6,934 bases of DNA, taken from the NCBI GenBank assembly GCA_021795255.1, contig JAJYPQ010000206.1, positions 1 through 6,934 of the forward strand. The letters are read 5' to 3'. A program made the translations under genes and the position numbers. Source of the DNA: Pseudomonadota bacterium. Lineage in GTDB: Bacteria > Pseudomonadota > Gammaproteobacteria > Acidiferrobacterales > Acidiferrobacteraceae. A model generated the notes under the pieces. It ran no database searches, was not told the DNA's origin, and saw only the letters and a program-made list of their open reading frames with translations. Below, piece by piece: positions 1 to 5,980 of the stretch (positions are counted from its first letter, which is position 1; every line of letters begins with the position of its first letter).

Positions 1-256
1 AGCTGATGAGGCGCCCTTCGCGATCGCGGGCATGGCCGTTTTCGAATCCGCACGGCGACCGCAGCACGCTGACCCCGCCCGTCTCTGACCAGCGCAGGAC
101 GCGATCATTGGGTATGTCGCTAAAAACAAGACAGTTGTGATCGGCAAACCACACCGGCCCTTCAAGCCACCGAAAGCCCGTACCCAAGGTGTCGAGTGTG
201 GCGTTGGGAAGAATGAAGGATCGAAACGAAGGATCGATGATCTCGTATAGGTCCAT
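1..256 (-). CDS. SMP-30/gluconolactonase/LRE-family lactonase, N-terminal part (cut by window edge)
   Basis: The frame is open from the ATG at 256 to the window edge, giving 85 codons; the C-terminal part lies outside. The visible part matches the N-terminus of bacterial gluconolactonases (SMP-30/Gnl/LRE six-bladed beta-propellers). It has FRWLEGPVWF at residues 28-37, FSDIPNDRVLRW at 45-56, and FENGHARDREGRL at 71-83. In this family the Glu of the EGP motif (E32 here) is a ligand of the catalytic divalent metal. Family members hydrolyse sugar lactones such as glucono-1,5-lactone to the aldonic acid; the actual substrate here is unknown. No signal peptide is visible, so it is probably cytoplasmic. 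The start lies only 4 nt beyond the stop of the upstream cupin gene and has no clear Shine-Dalgarno sequence, which suggests translation coupled to the cupin. It is the last gene seen of the leftward operon led by the GMC oxidoreductase, which fits lactone hydrolysis after sugar oxidation. Confidence 0.9.
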   Translation of the reverse strand, partial: MDLYEIIDPSFRSFILPNATLDTLGTGFRWLEGPVWFADHNCLVFSDIPNDRVLRWSETGGVSVLRSPCGFENGHARDREGRLIS

Positions 257-260
257 ACCG

Positions 261-752
261 CTACCGTCTATGGCAGGGGTGGTGCGGCGCCGACCCGGCC
301 AGACGCACGGTCATGAGGACCGCGGGCATGGACCCGATGGTCCCGGACCGATGGCCCTTGCGCCCCTTGGCGTCGGCCACGCAATGCTGATCCTCGCCCA
401 GGGACAAATCGCCTGGCCCCATCTCGACGCGCGTTCCGTCCATGGATTCGACCCACCAGCGGCCGGCGAGTGGAACGATCCATTGCGGGGCCGGGTTTTC
501 ATGCCATTCGCCGATCCAGCCGACTGGCTGGATTGTGAAAACGACCGTGGCGCGATCCTCGGGCTGGGGGTTGTTCCATTGCGCGGCAGCCTCGCCGATG
601 CCCTTGAGAAAGAAGCGATCCAGCGTGCACCGGTCCTGATGGCTTACGCCTTGCTCATCGCTCCAGATATGCCAGTAGCCGACGCGCGGCGTATCAATGG
701 CGCCCGCGGGCTTCGTATCGGTCATGTTTTTGTCATCGGCTGAAGATGCCAT
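261..752 (-). CDS. small cupin-domain protein
   Basis: This 163-residue protein has a single cupin (small beta-barrel) domain over roughly residues 70-150. A degenerate motif 1 reads GEWHENPAPQWIVPLAGRWW (81-100), with H84 and Q90 as possible metal-side residues. Motif 2 is MGPGDLSLGEDQHC (111-124), followed by KGHRSG (132-137). This pattern (W-H-x-x-P, L-x-G, PGD-x-x-L-x-ED, GHRS) is common in small uncharacterised cupins. The canonical HxH pair of motif 1 is not intact, so metal binding is uncertain. I chose the ATG at 752 because GGAGGT at 757-762 lies 4 nt upstream; an earlier in-frame ATG at 764 would put that Shine-Dalgarno inside the gene and add four residues. The 764 ATG directly abuts the DoxX stop codon, so the two genes are surely co-transcribed. 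No signal peptide. The role in the oxidation operon is unknown; a sugar isomerase-like or accessory function is possible but not shown. Confidence 0.85.
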   Translation of the reverse strand: MASSADDKNMTDTKPAGAIDTPRVGYWHIWSDEQGVSHQDRCTLDRFFLKGIGEAAAQWNNPQPEDRATVVFTIQPVGWIGEWHENPAPQWIVPLAGRWWVESMDGTRVEMGPGDLSLGEDQHCVADAKGRKGHRSGTIGSMPAVLMTVRLAGSAPHHPCHRR

Positions 753-756
753 GGTG

Positions 757-762
757 ACCTCC
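757..762 (-). promoter_or_regulatory. Shine-Dalgarno site deciding the cupin start
   Basis: GGAGGT on the minus strand lies 4 nt before the ATG at 752. It sits just past the TGA of the DoxX gene (767-765) and overlaps the end of the alternative ATG at 764, which argues for the downstream start. Confidence 0.65.
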
Positions 763-764
763 AT

Positions 765-1241
765 TCAAGGGCCGCGGCGCGTGTCTGTTTTAGGCGCAGT
801 CCGCGCCGGGGTGTGTGGGGCGGGCACTGCGTGGTGCGCCACATGTCTGGATGCGGGCAAAACCGGTGCGGCCACCACGATGAGCAAAAGACCGCCGACA
901 AGGCCAAAGTTTTTCAAGAAATCCCAAAAATGCGCCGCGCCTTCGGTATTTCCGCCAGACCAGAAACCAGGGAATTTCCAGAAGGGATGAAAAAGCACGG
1001 CCGTAGCCACGCAAAAGACAGCAAGAACCAGTGCTGCGATCACCGCATGCCACAAAAGGACGATACAGACCGGTGTCGCAAACTCGATAATGATGCCGCC
1101 GATCATCATGTAACGCGCGCCCCCTAAGGGCGACGATTCGGCCTGCTTTATGGCTTGGTCCCAATGGACGATCTTGTCTAGCCCGCTGAACGGAAACAAG
1201 ATCACAAGGCACAGGCGTGCCACCATCGCGACTGCGGTCAT
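765..1241 (-). CDS. DoxX-family integral membrane protein
   Basis: With the ATG at 1241 the protein has 158 residues. It has four hydrophobic segments at about 4-18, 44-62, 65-84 and 111-127, the usual DoxX/DoxD-like four-helix layout. Family-like signatures are the start of helix 1 (VARLCLVILFPFSGLDKI), E53 early in the second segment, the FHPFW stretch at 84-88, and HFWDFLKNFGLVGGLLLI at 104-121, which resembles the typical FxKNLALxGGLLLL of DoxX proteins. DoxD is part of the archaeal thiosulfate:quinone oxidoreductase, and mycobacterial DoxX belongs to a membrane oxidoreductase complex, so an electron-transfer or redox role in the inner membrane is plausible. The direct partner here would be the GMC flavoenzyme encoded 45 bp upstream (inference). 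The start is set by AGGAGG at 1247-1252; an earlier in-frame ATG at 1277 would overlap the GMC stop region and has no such site. The C-terminal tail (129-158) is unusual: rich in His, Pro, Ala and Arg/Lys. Confidence 0.88.
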   Translation of the reverse strand: MTAVAMVARLCLVILFPFSGLDKIVHWDQAIKQAESSPLGGARYMMIGGIIIEFATPVCIVLLWHAVIAALVLAVFCVATAVLFHPFWKFPGFWSGGNTEGAAHFWDFLKNFGLVGGLLLIVVAAPVLPASRHVAHHAVPAPHTPARTAPKTDTRRGP

Positions 1242-1246
1242 GGGCG

Positions 1247-1252
1247 CCTCCT
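1247..1252 (-). promoter_or_regulatory. Shine-Dalgarno site deciding the DoxX start
   Basis: A perfect AGGAGG on the minus strand, 5 nt before the ATG at 1241. It rules in favour of this start rather than the ATG 36 nt upstream. Confidence 0.8.
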
Positions 1253-1286
1253 GACACATCGTGCGGCTTGCGCGCAAGGCATGTGG

Positions 1287-2858
1287 TTAGCCCAGCCGCG
1301 CAAGGATGCAATCGGCCACGCGCAGGGCGTTGGCGATTATCGTAAGCGTCGGATTGACGGCGCCTATGGACGGAAAAAAGCTCGCGTCGGCGACATACAG
1401 GTTGTCGATCTCGTGGGTTTTGCAGTCGACGTCGAGGACCGAGGTCGCGGGGTCGGTCCCGAAGCGCAAGGTTCCCGCTTGGTGCGCGGTGCCGGCCGTC
1501 GGGATGTCTTTTGTAAGATAGAGGCTGCGCTCCATAAGCCGCGGATGGACATCGATGGACCCGAGGAGCCGCTTTAGCTGCCGGCGCAGGCCGTGATGGG
1601 CCTCCATATTGTTTTGGGTAAGATCCAATACCGTGCGCTCGCCGTCATAGAATATGCGATTTTCCGGGCGTGGCAGGTCTTCGCTCGACAGCCAGAAGCT
1701 CAAGCTGCGGTCGGCAAGCGCCTGAAAGGGCGCCGACGGCAGCCAATCGAGCCAGTCCGGAAGGACCTCGCCTTGGACCTGAGCTGAGTGGGTCTTGGCA
1801 AGCAGCTGGATGAGGCCAAGCGGGTAGTCTTGATCGGGACCGCGCAAATAAAAGTCGCTCACGGCAAGCGTCTTTTGAAAGACGGTAGGGTTGGGGTGGC
1901 GCAAGAGGGCCATGAGCACCGACTGATTGTGGCGCAGGTAGTTGCGTCCCACTTGTCCCGAACCATTGGCCAGACCCTTTGGGTGACGGGCATTCGCCGA
2001 GCGCAGGAACAATAGGGCGCTCGACAGCGCGCCGCAGGCGACGACGACGATATCGGCGCTATAGTCCTCGCGCCGCCCTTCGCGGGTGACCTGCACCTTC
2101 GTGATCGTGCGCCCGGAGGCATCGGTCTCGAGCCGCGACACATAAGCGCCGGTGAGAAGCGTCAGATGATCCGGATAGGCCGCCAGGGCGGGGTCGACGC
2201 ACATCACCTGGGCGTCGGCCTTGCCGTTGGTCGGACAGGGAAACCCGTCGAAGGCCGCGCAGCGTATGCAGGGACTCGTAGGGGAGACCACTCCGTCTTT
2301 TTCGTCCAGCAGGATGCCAAGCGGGAGATGAAAGGGATGGACGCCCGCTCGGCGCAAATCGTCCGCGAGGGCCGCGATCTGTGGCTCGTGTGCGACGGGC
2401 GCAAAGGGGTAGGGGCCGGTGGCCGGCGGCTCGTTGGGGTCCTCGCCACGCGCGCCATGGACATGAAAGAGCCGCTCGGCGCGGGTGTAATAGGGTTCGA
2501 AGGCCGAATAGGGCAAGGGCCAGGCCGGCGACACGCCGTCAGGGTAGGAGATCTCCTCGAAATCGCGTTCGCGAAGACGAAACAAGGCCGCGCCGTAGAC
2601 CTTCGAGTTGCCGCCCACGAAATAATGCAGACCCGGATGGAAGGTACGGCCATCGGCCCCGTACCAGGTCTCCTTGGCCTGATATTTCGCCTCAACGAAA
2701 ACCGCCTTGGCGTCCCAGTTTTCCGGAGAACGCTTGAGATAGTCGCCCCGTTCCAGCAACAAGACGCGTTTCCCGCGCGATGCCGCCTCATGGGCCACCG
2801 AGCCGCCTCCCGGGCCGCTGCCTATGACGATAAGATCGTAATGGTCGTGCATCGCCAT
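1287..2858 (-). CDS. GMC-family FAD-dependent oxidoreductase
   Basis: This 523-residue flavoprotein belongs to the glucose-methanol-choline family. The N-terminal Rossmann motif is VIGSGPGGGSVA (11-22; G13, G15, G18), with E36 at the end of strand 2 expected to bind the FAD ribose. GGNSKVYGA (82-90) is the second FAD-contact motif. The C-terminal signature runs from TAHQAGTLRFG (457-467) through NLYVADASFFPS (486-497) to GAVNPTLTIIANAL (499-512). By family comparison, H459 and N502 sit where the catalytic His/Asn pair of cholesterol-oxidase-like and pyranose-oxidase-like members lies. A cysteine cluster, CIRCAAFDGFPC at 197-208, is of the type seen in a bacterial GMC subgroup. Such enzymes oxidise primary or secondary alcohols or sugars; the substrate is not evident. 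There is no Tat or Sec signal, so it probably acts in the cytoplasm, perhaps docked on the DoxX membrane protein encoded next. AAGGA at 2869-2873 precedes the ATG at 2858 by 10 nt; a second ATG at 2852 is possible. It is the first gene of the leftward operon. Confidence 0.93.
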   Translation of the reverse strand: MAMHDHYDLIVIGSGPGGGSVAHEAASRGKRVLLLERGDYLKRSPENWDAKAVFVEAKYQAKETWYGADGRTFHPGLHYFVGGNSKVYGAALFRLRERDFEEISYPDGVSPAWPLPYSAFEPYYTRAERLFHVHGARGEDPNEPPATGPYPFAPVAHEPQIAALADDLRRAGVHPFHLPLGILLDEKDGVVSPTSPCIRCAAFDGFPCPTNGKADAQVMCVDPALAAYPDHLTLLTGAYVSRLETDASGRTITKVQVTREGRREDYSADIVVVACGALSSALLFLRSANARHPKGLANGSGQVGRNYLRHNQSVLMALLRHPNPTVFQKTLAVSDFYLRGPDQDYPLGLIQLLAKTHSAQVQGEVLPDWLDWLPSAPFQALADRSLSFWLSSEDLPRPENRIFYDGERTVLDLTQNNMEAHHGLRRQLKRLLGSIDVHPRLMERSLYLTKDIPTAGTAHQAGTLRFGTDPATSVLDVDCKTHEIDNLYVADASFFPSIGAVNPTLTIIANALRVADCILARLG

Positions 2859-3688
2859 GTCGATGATATCCTTCCAGGCACAAGTCGTGAGGGTAACACA
2901 TCAGGCGACCGGTCGGGACCTACCTTCCGCCCATGGGCGCGAGGTCATGCCGATCGCGCCGCATCACGCTTGCTGTGCCCTTTGCCGGCGCCCGCCCCCG
3001 CAATCCGCGCACGCGACCATAAGCTTTGTCATCGCCCTCAGAAAAAGACCGCATGAGCGCCTTGACGGCTTACGGCTCAGCGCGCACCGCGCCCGAGGAT
3101 GCGCCAGGAAAGCCCGGAGACCCCGGGTGAATCCCGGTACCGGCCGCGAACCTCCAGAAATTCTTTCTGATTGGATTTTGAGCGCACAAAGGTTTCTCTT
3201 TGGCGACAAGACGCTTTGTGTGGCAAGGGCCATGATCAGGCGCCACCAGGAAGGAACGCCTTTTCGCGTTGCGCCATGCGCTACCAAGCGTGAGCCCCAA
3301 AGGGCGCCCCGAAATCTTTCTTTGCTCTACTGCGCCTGCCAAAAGGCGCGTGTTTGAAAGGCGGCTCGTTGCCCGCGACAGGAAGAAAGCCCCGCACGTG
3401 GTCTTCTACTTGGCATCGGCGCAAGGCGGCCCGGCGAAAGACCGTGCAAAAAACGACCGGCGCGCCACAGTCCTACGCATGAGCCCGCTACGAACCGCTC
3501 ATCCTCCCGAATGGATCGCGGTCTTCCATCCATCCCGCATGGTTGTGCCTTTATCAGAAACGACTTTGCCGCAATCCCGCCCCCTTGCACCATGCGCACG
3601 CCATGTCAGACATGAACACCCAAACCTATCGCATCGACTCGGTCAATGCAGGCCGCCGTAGACCGCGGTGTCTCAAAGGAGATTAAAC
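2859..3688. other. 830 bp divergent intergenic region, probable regulatory DNA
   Basis: This stretch separates the minus-strand GMC operon from the plus-strand beta-helix gene. Several open frames cross it on both strands, but their products are rich in Arg, Cys, Pro and His, show no domain or signal, and have no good ribosome binding site, so I call none of them a gene. It must hold the promoters of both flanking genes, though no convincing -35/-10 pair could be picked by eye. Visible elements are two perfect palindromes near the GMC start (CGACCGGTCG at 2906-2915 and CGCCCATGGGCG at 2928-2939). A 6+1+6 inverted repeat, CATGTC-A-GACATG, lies at 3602-3614, 74 nt before the beta-helix start. 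A cluster of short CCCGG/CCGGG repeats at 3114-3137 could form alternative hairpins. Confidence 0.6.
3675..3682 (+). promoter_or_regulatory. Shine-Dalgarno site deciding the beta-helix lipoprotein start
   Basis: AAAGGAGA lies 6-7 nt before the GTG at 3689. It sits inside the frame that would begin at the upstream GTG at 3668, so the downstream GTG is the better start. Confidence 0.8.
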
Positions 3689-5191
3689 GTGAAGCCGGCA
3701 CACCCTACGCACTTGTTCAAAAAATCGGCCTTATCGCTTGTTATCGCCGCCACCTTGTCGGCATGCGTAAGCGGCGGCTCCGGGACGTCAGCAAGTCCCG
3801 GCGCCCAGGTCTCTCAAAACGGCGCACCGACGACCACCAGCGCCACGACACCCATCACCGGCAGCACCATCTCCATGAGCCAGGCCTTAGAGACGCCGGG
3901 TGCCGGGACCGGCCCGACCCTTTATGTCTCGACGACGGGCTCCAACAGCAATAACGGCCTCACGCCCCAGACTCCTTTGCAAACGATACAACAGGCGGTC
4001 GACATGGTCCGCCCCGGCGGCACCATAGAAGTCATGGGTGGCACATATGCCGGAGGTATCACCATAAGCAATCCGGGGACGGCCAGCGCCTGGATCGTCA
4101 TGGAGCCGTACCAAAATGAGGCGGTGACCATAGATGGCGGGTCGGCCATGAACAATCTTTTCTTCACCAACGCCACCAACGCGCCGAGCTATTGGGAAGT
4201 CAAAGGATTTACGCTTCCCAGCGCCCTTCAGTACGGTGTTCAGATAGACACGCCAGATGTCAAAATAGTCAACAACAACATCTATTACACCGACTACTCG
4301 ATCGTAAAGTTGGTCAGCACCGCGCACAATATCGTCATATGGGGCAATGAGCTCCACGACAATAATCATGCCTCCGCGCAGGCCTATGTGACAAAGGCAG
4401 TGGACATGGTGGGCTCTGTCAACGTCCTTGTCGCGCACAACAACGTGTACAACATATCGGACATAGGTCTTTACTGTAAGGGTAACGCGACGGACATTAC
4501 GTTCGCGGACAACACGCTGAACAACATCGGAAGCCGTGGGATCATGTTGGGCCAATCCACGGGCGTCCAATTCCTGCAGCCAGGGGAGACGTACGAGTCG
4601 TACAATAGCATCATCAAAAATAACGTGATCACAAATGACCAAAGCGCCTGCTTGGCCGAGTCTTCCTCATACGATGCGGAAATCTACAATAATTCGTGTT
4701 ACAACGCGGCTATCGTCCACCACGGCGCGATTTTCCTATCCAACGAATCGGCGCTTCAGCAGGCCGGCACAAATGTCTACATACGCAACAATATCGTAGA
4801 GGATTCCTCATCCCTGCCGATGGTCGTCATCGCCCCTCATGCCATGACAAACTATGCCACCTTGCACATAAACCACAATATGTATTATGACCCGGCAGGT
4901 GTGACATTCGAGTGGGACGATAAAAACATCTACAACATGCCGTTTAATACATGGCAACAGACGACCGGCTTGGAGTTAAACAGTATCGTCGCAAACCCCC
5001 TGTATGCCAATATCACGCCGATGGGGACAGTGATGCCGTCCATCACCGGGAATACCGTGCTCTCTTTAAGCCCGGCCAGTCCCGCCATAAACGCCGGTGT
5101 CGTGTTGCCTTCCGTGACTCACGATATCAATGGCGTGTCGCGGCCGTCCACCGGCTCCTATGATATGGGCGCCTATCAGTCGGTCTCGTGA
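3689..5191 (+). CDS. lipoprotein with right-handed parallel beta-helix domain (pectate-lyase-like/DUF1565-type)
   Basis: The predicted 500-residue protein starts with a lipoprotein signal peptide: basic residues K11-K12, a hydrophobic core (ALSLVIAATLSA) and a lipobox LSAC ending at C26. V27-S28 follow, with no Asp at +2, so outer-membrane sorting is expected. Residues 27-76 are a Ser/Thr/Gly/Pro/Ala linker. A DUF1565-like N-terminal section follows: LYVSTTGSNSNNGLTPQTPL (78-97), then TIQQAVDMVRPGGTIEVMGGTY (99-120). Residues about 145-400 hold beta-helix coils with repeated Asn-rich turns (VKIVNNNIY, VLVAHNNVY, ITFADNTL, IIKNNVI, VYIRNNIV). The C-terminus has the familiar SPAINAG (464-470) and DINGVSRP...YDMGAY (479-496) motifs of secreted beta-helix proteins. 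The fold is typical of polysaccharide lyases and carbohydrate-binding surface proteins; no catalytic site can be assigned, so enzyme activity is unproven. The start is the GTG at 3689; a GTG at 3668 would add seven residues. Base composition is lower in GC than the operon to its left (about 42-50% on sampled lines), partly owing to Asn codons. Confidence 0.9.
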   Translation: MKPAHPTHLFKKSALSLVIAATLSACVSGGSGTSASPGAQVSQNGAPTTTSATTPITGSTISMSQALETPGAGTGPTLYVSTTGSNSNNGLTPQTPLQTIQQAVDMVRPGGTIEVMGGTYAGGITISNPGTASAWIVMEPYQNEAVTIDGGSAMNNLFFTNATNAPSYWEVKGFTLPSALQYGVQIDTPDVKIVNNNIYYTDYSIVKLVSTAHNIVIWGNELHDNNHASAQAYVTKAVDMVGSVNVLVAHNNVYNISDIGLYCKGNATDITFADNTLNNIGSRGIMLGQSTGVQFLQPGETYESYNSIIKNNVITNDQSACLAESSSYDAEIYNNSCYNAAIVHHGAIFLSNESALQQAGTNVYIRNNIVEDSSSLPMVVIAPHAMTNYATLHINHNMYYDPAGVTFEWDDKNIYNMPFNTWQQTTGLELNSIVANPLYANITPMGTVMPSITGNTVLSLSPASPAINAGVVLPSVTHDINGVSRPSTGSYDMGAYQSVS

Positions 5192-5197
5192 TCCAAT

Positions 5198-5222
5198 GGG
5201 TCCCGGCGGCCTGCCGGGACCC
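5198..5222 (+). terminator. GC-rich hairpin after the beta-helix gene, probable terminator
   Basis: A perfect 10-bp inverted repeat, GGGTCCCGGC / GCCGGGACCC, with a 5-nt loop (GGCCT) begins 6 nt after the TGA. It is followed by CGTGTCTT rather than a run of T, so it may be a weak intrinsic terminator or a 3'-end stabilising hairpin. Confidence 0.6.
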
Positions 5223-5969
5223 CGTGTCTTAAAGGAACCGTGCCCGCCACGGTCTGATATCCGCGCCGCCGGGCGGTATTGTCCCATCGGCGGTTTGGCA
5301 ACTCACATGACAGCCCCGTGGCGCTCTCCAAGGCCCCGGGGTGTTGCTTTTGGTACTGTTTCGCCAAAGCCTTAACTCGATCGGCCATACGGCCCCAATC
5401 CTCTTGCCAGGCCTAGCCCCAGAAAAAAACCCGCACCGAGGTGTTTTACAACCAACCCGTTTTCTTAAGCCGCATGATCATTGCGTTGTCGTCCTCATAA
5501 ACGGCCCATACATATAGGCGCGCCGTATCCTGTGAATGCCATCACCTCAAATACATTCTACGGACCTGGGCGAACAAACGCGTACGCTCCGGCAGATGCC
5601 CTGTTATTGCCCGGACTTCATAAGATAAACACTATTAAAAAAGGCTTTTACAAAAACGGACCGCGGTAATGCCGGCTTTTATCGCGATACCATAAACGGC
5701 CTGCTATAGTCTTTTTGCAGAACCGACGATAGCCAATAAATGACTAATATCAAATAGGCACGAGAAATTGCGGTGAATGCCCCTCATCGGTTATTGCCGC
5801 CGTTTTGGGTCGCCACTTCTGGACATCCACGAAAGTAAAGGGCGTGACGTGTGGCAAGTCGATTAAAAAATGGGCAGCGAAAGTCCCTTAATCCGCATAG
5901 ATACGCGTGGCGGATAATGGCGGGCGCGCTCTCGTAGCGGCGTCTATGGATCACGTCGGACGATATCAC

Positions 5970-5973
5970 AAGG
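5970..5973 (+). promoter_or_regulatory. Shine-Dalgarno site for the DUF4034-like gene
   Basis: AAGG lies 7 nt before the GTG at 5981. The first in-frame stop upstream is a TAA near 5915, and no other start codon occurs between it and this GTG. Confidence 0.6.
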
Positions 5974-5980
5974 TAAAATA

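Larger units (their letters stand above)
5192..5980. other. 789 bp intergenic region, partly AT-rich, no convincing intact gene
   Basis: After the hairpin at 5198-5222 this stretch shows no gene I can support. The left part (about 5230-5420) is GC-rich and carries a minus-strand frame of 70 codons (5388 to 5176) whose first residues look protein-like but which has no recognisable family. The middle (about 5600-5770) is clearly AT-rich, with one sampled line (5701-5760) near 37% GC. It contains A/T runs and a -10-like TATAGT at 5705-5710, without a clear -35 partner. The right part (5770-5980) leads into the DUF4034-like gene and probably holds its promoter or leader. No tRNA, repeat array or transposon end was seen. 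Confidence 0.55.

Noticed and set aside
189..743. 184-codon plus-strand frame
   Set aside because: It is antisense to the cupin and lactonase genes, both of which have clear family motifs; its product has no recognisable domain.
2166..3056. 296-codon plus-strand frame
   Set aside because: It lies mostly antisense to the GMC oxidoreductase and its product is Arg/Gly-rich without a domain, so it is a shadow of the real gene.
2964..3287. 107-codon minus-strand frame upstream of the GMC gene
   Set aside because: No recognisable motif and an unnatural composition (many Arg, Cys and Ser); no Shine-Dalgarno sequence was evident.
2857..3357. 166-codon plus-strand frame in the intergenic region
   Set aside because: The product is rich in Arg, Cys and Pro with no signal, domain or good ribosome binding site; it also begins inside the GMC start region.
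3887..4642. 251-codon minus-strand frame
   Set aside because: It is fully antisense to the beta-helix lipoprotein; the Val/Asp/Arg-rich product arises from complementing Asn/Thr/Ile codons.
5415..5445. Hairpin-like ACACCTCGGTG followed by a T run on the minus strand, considered as a terminator
   Set aside because: The stem is only about 4 bp with a 2-3 nt loop, and no supported minus-strand gene ends there.
5481..5669. 62-codon plus-strand frame downstream of the beta-helix gene
   Set aside because: It reads somewhat protein-like but has no ribosome binding site or recognised family, and competing frames look equally plausible.
5496..5701. Direct repeat of CATAAACGGCC at 5496-5506 and 5691-5701
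   Set aside because: An 11-bp repeat in about 800 bp can occur by chance, and no target-site or element ends accompany it.
5784..5969. 61-codon minus-strand frame before the DUF4034-like gene
   Set aside because: No motif, and it would lie over the presumed leader of the plus-strand gene.
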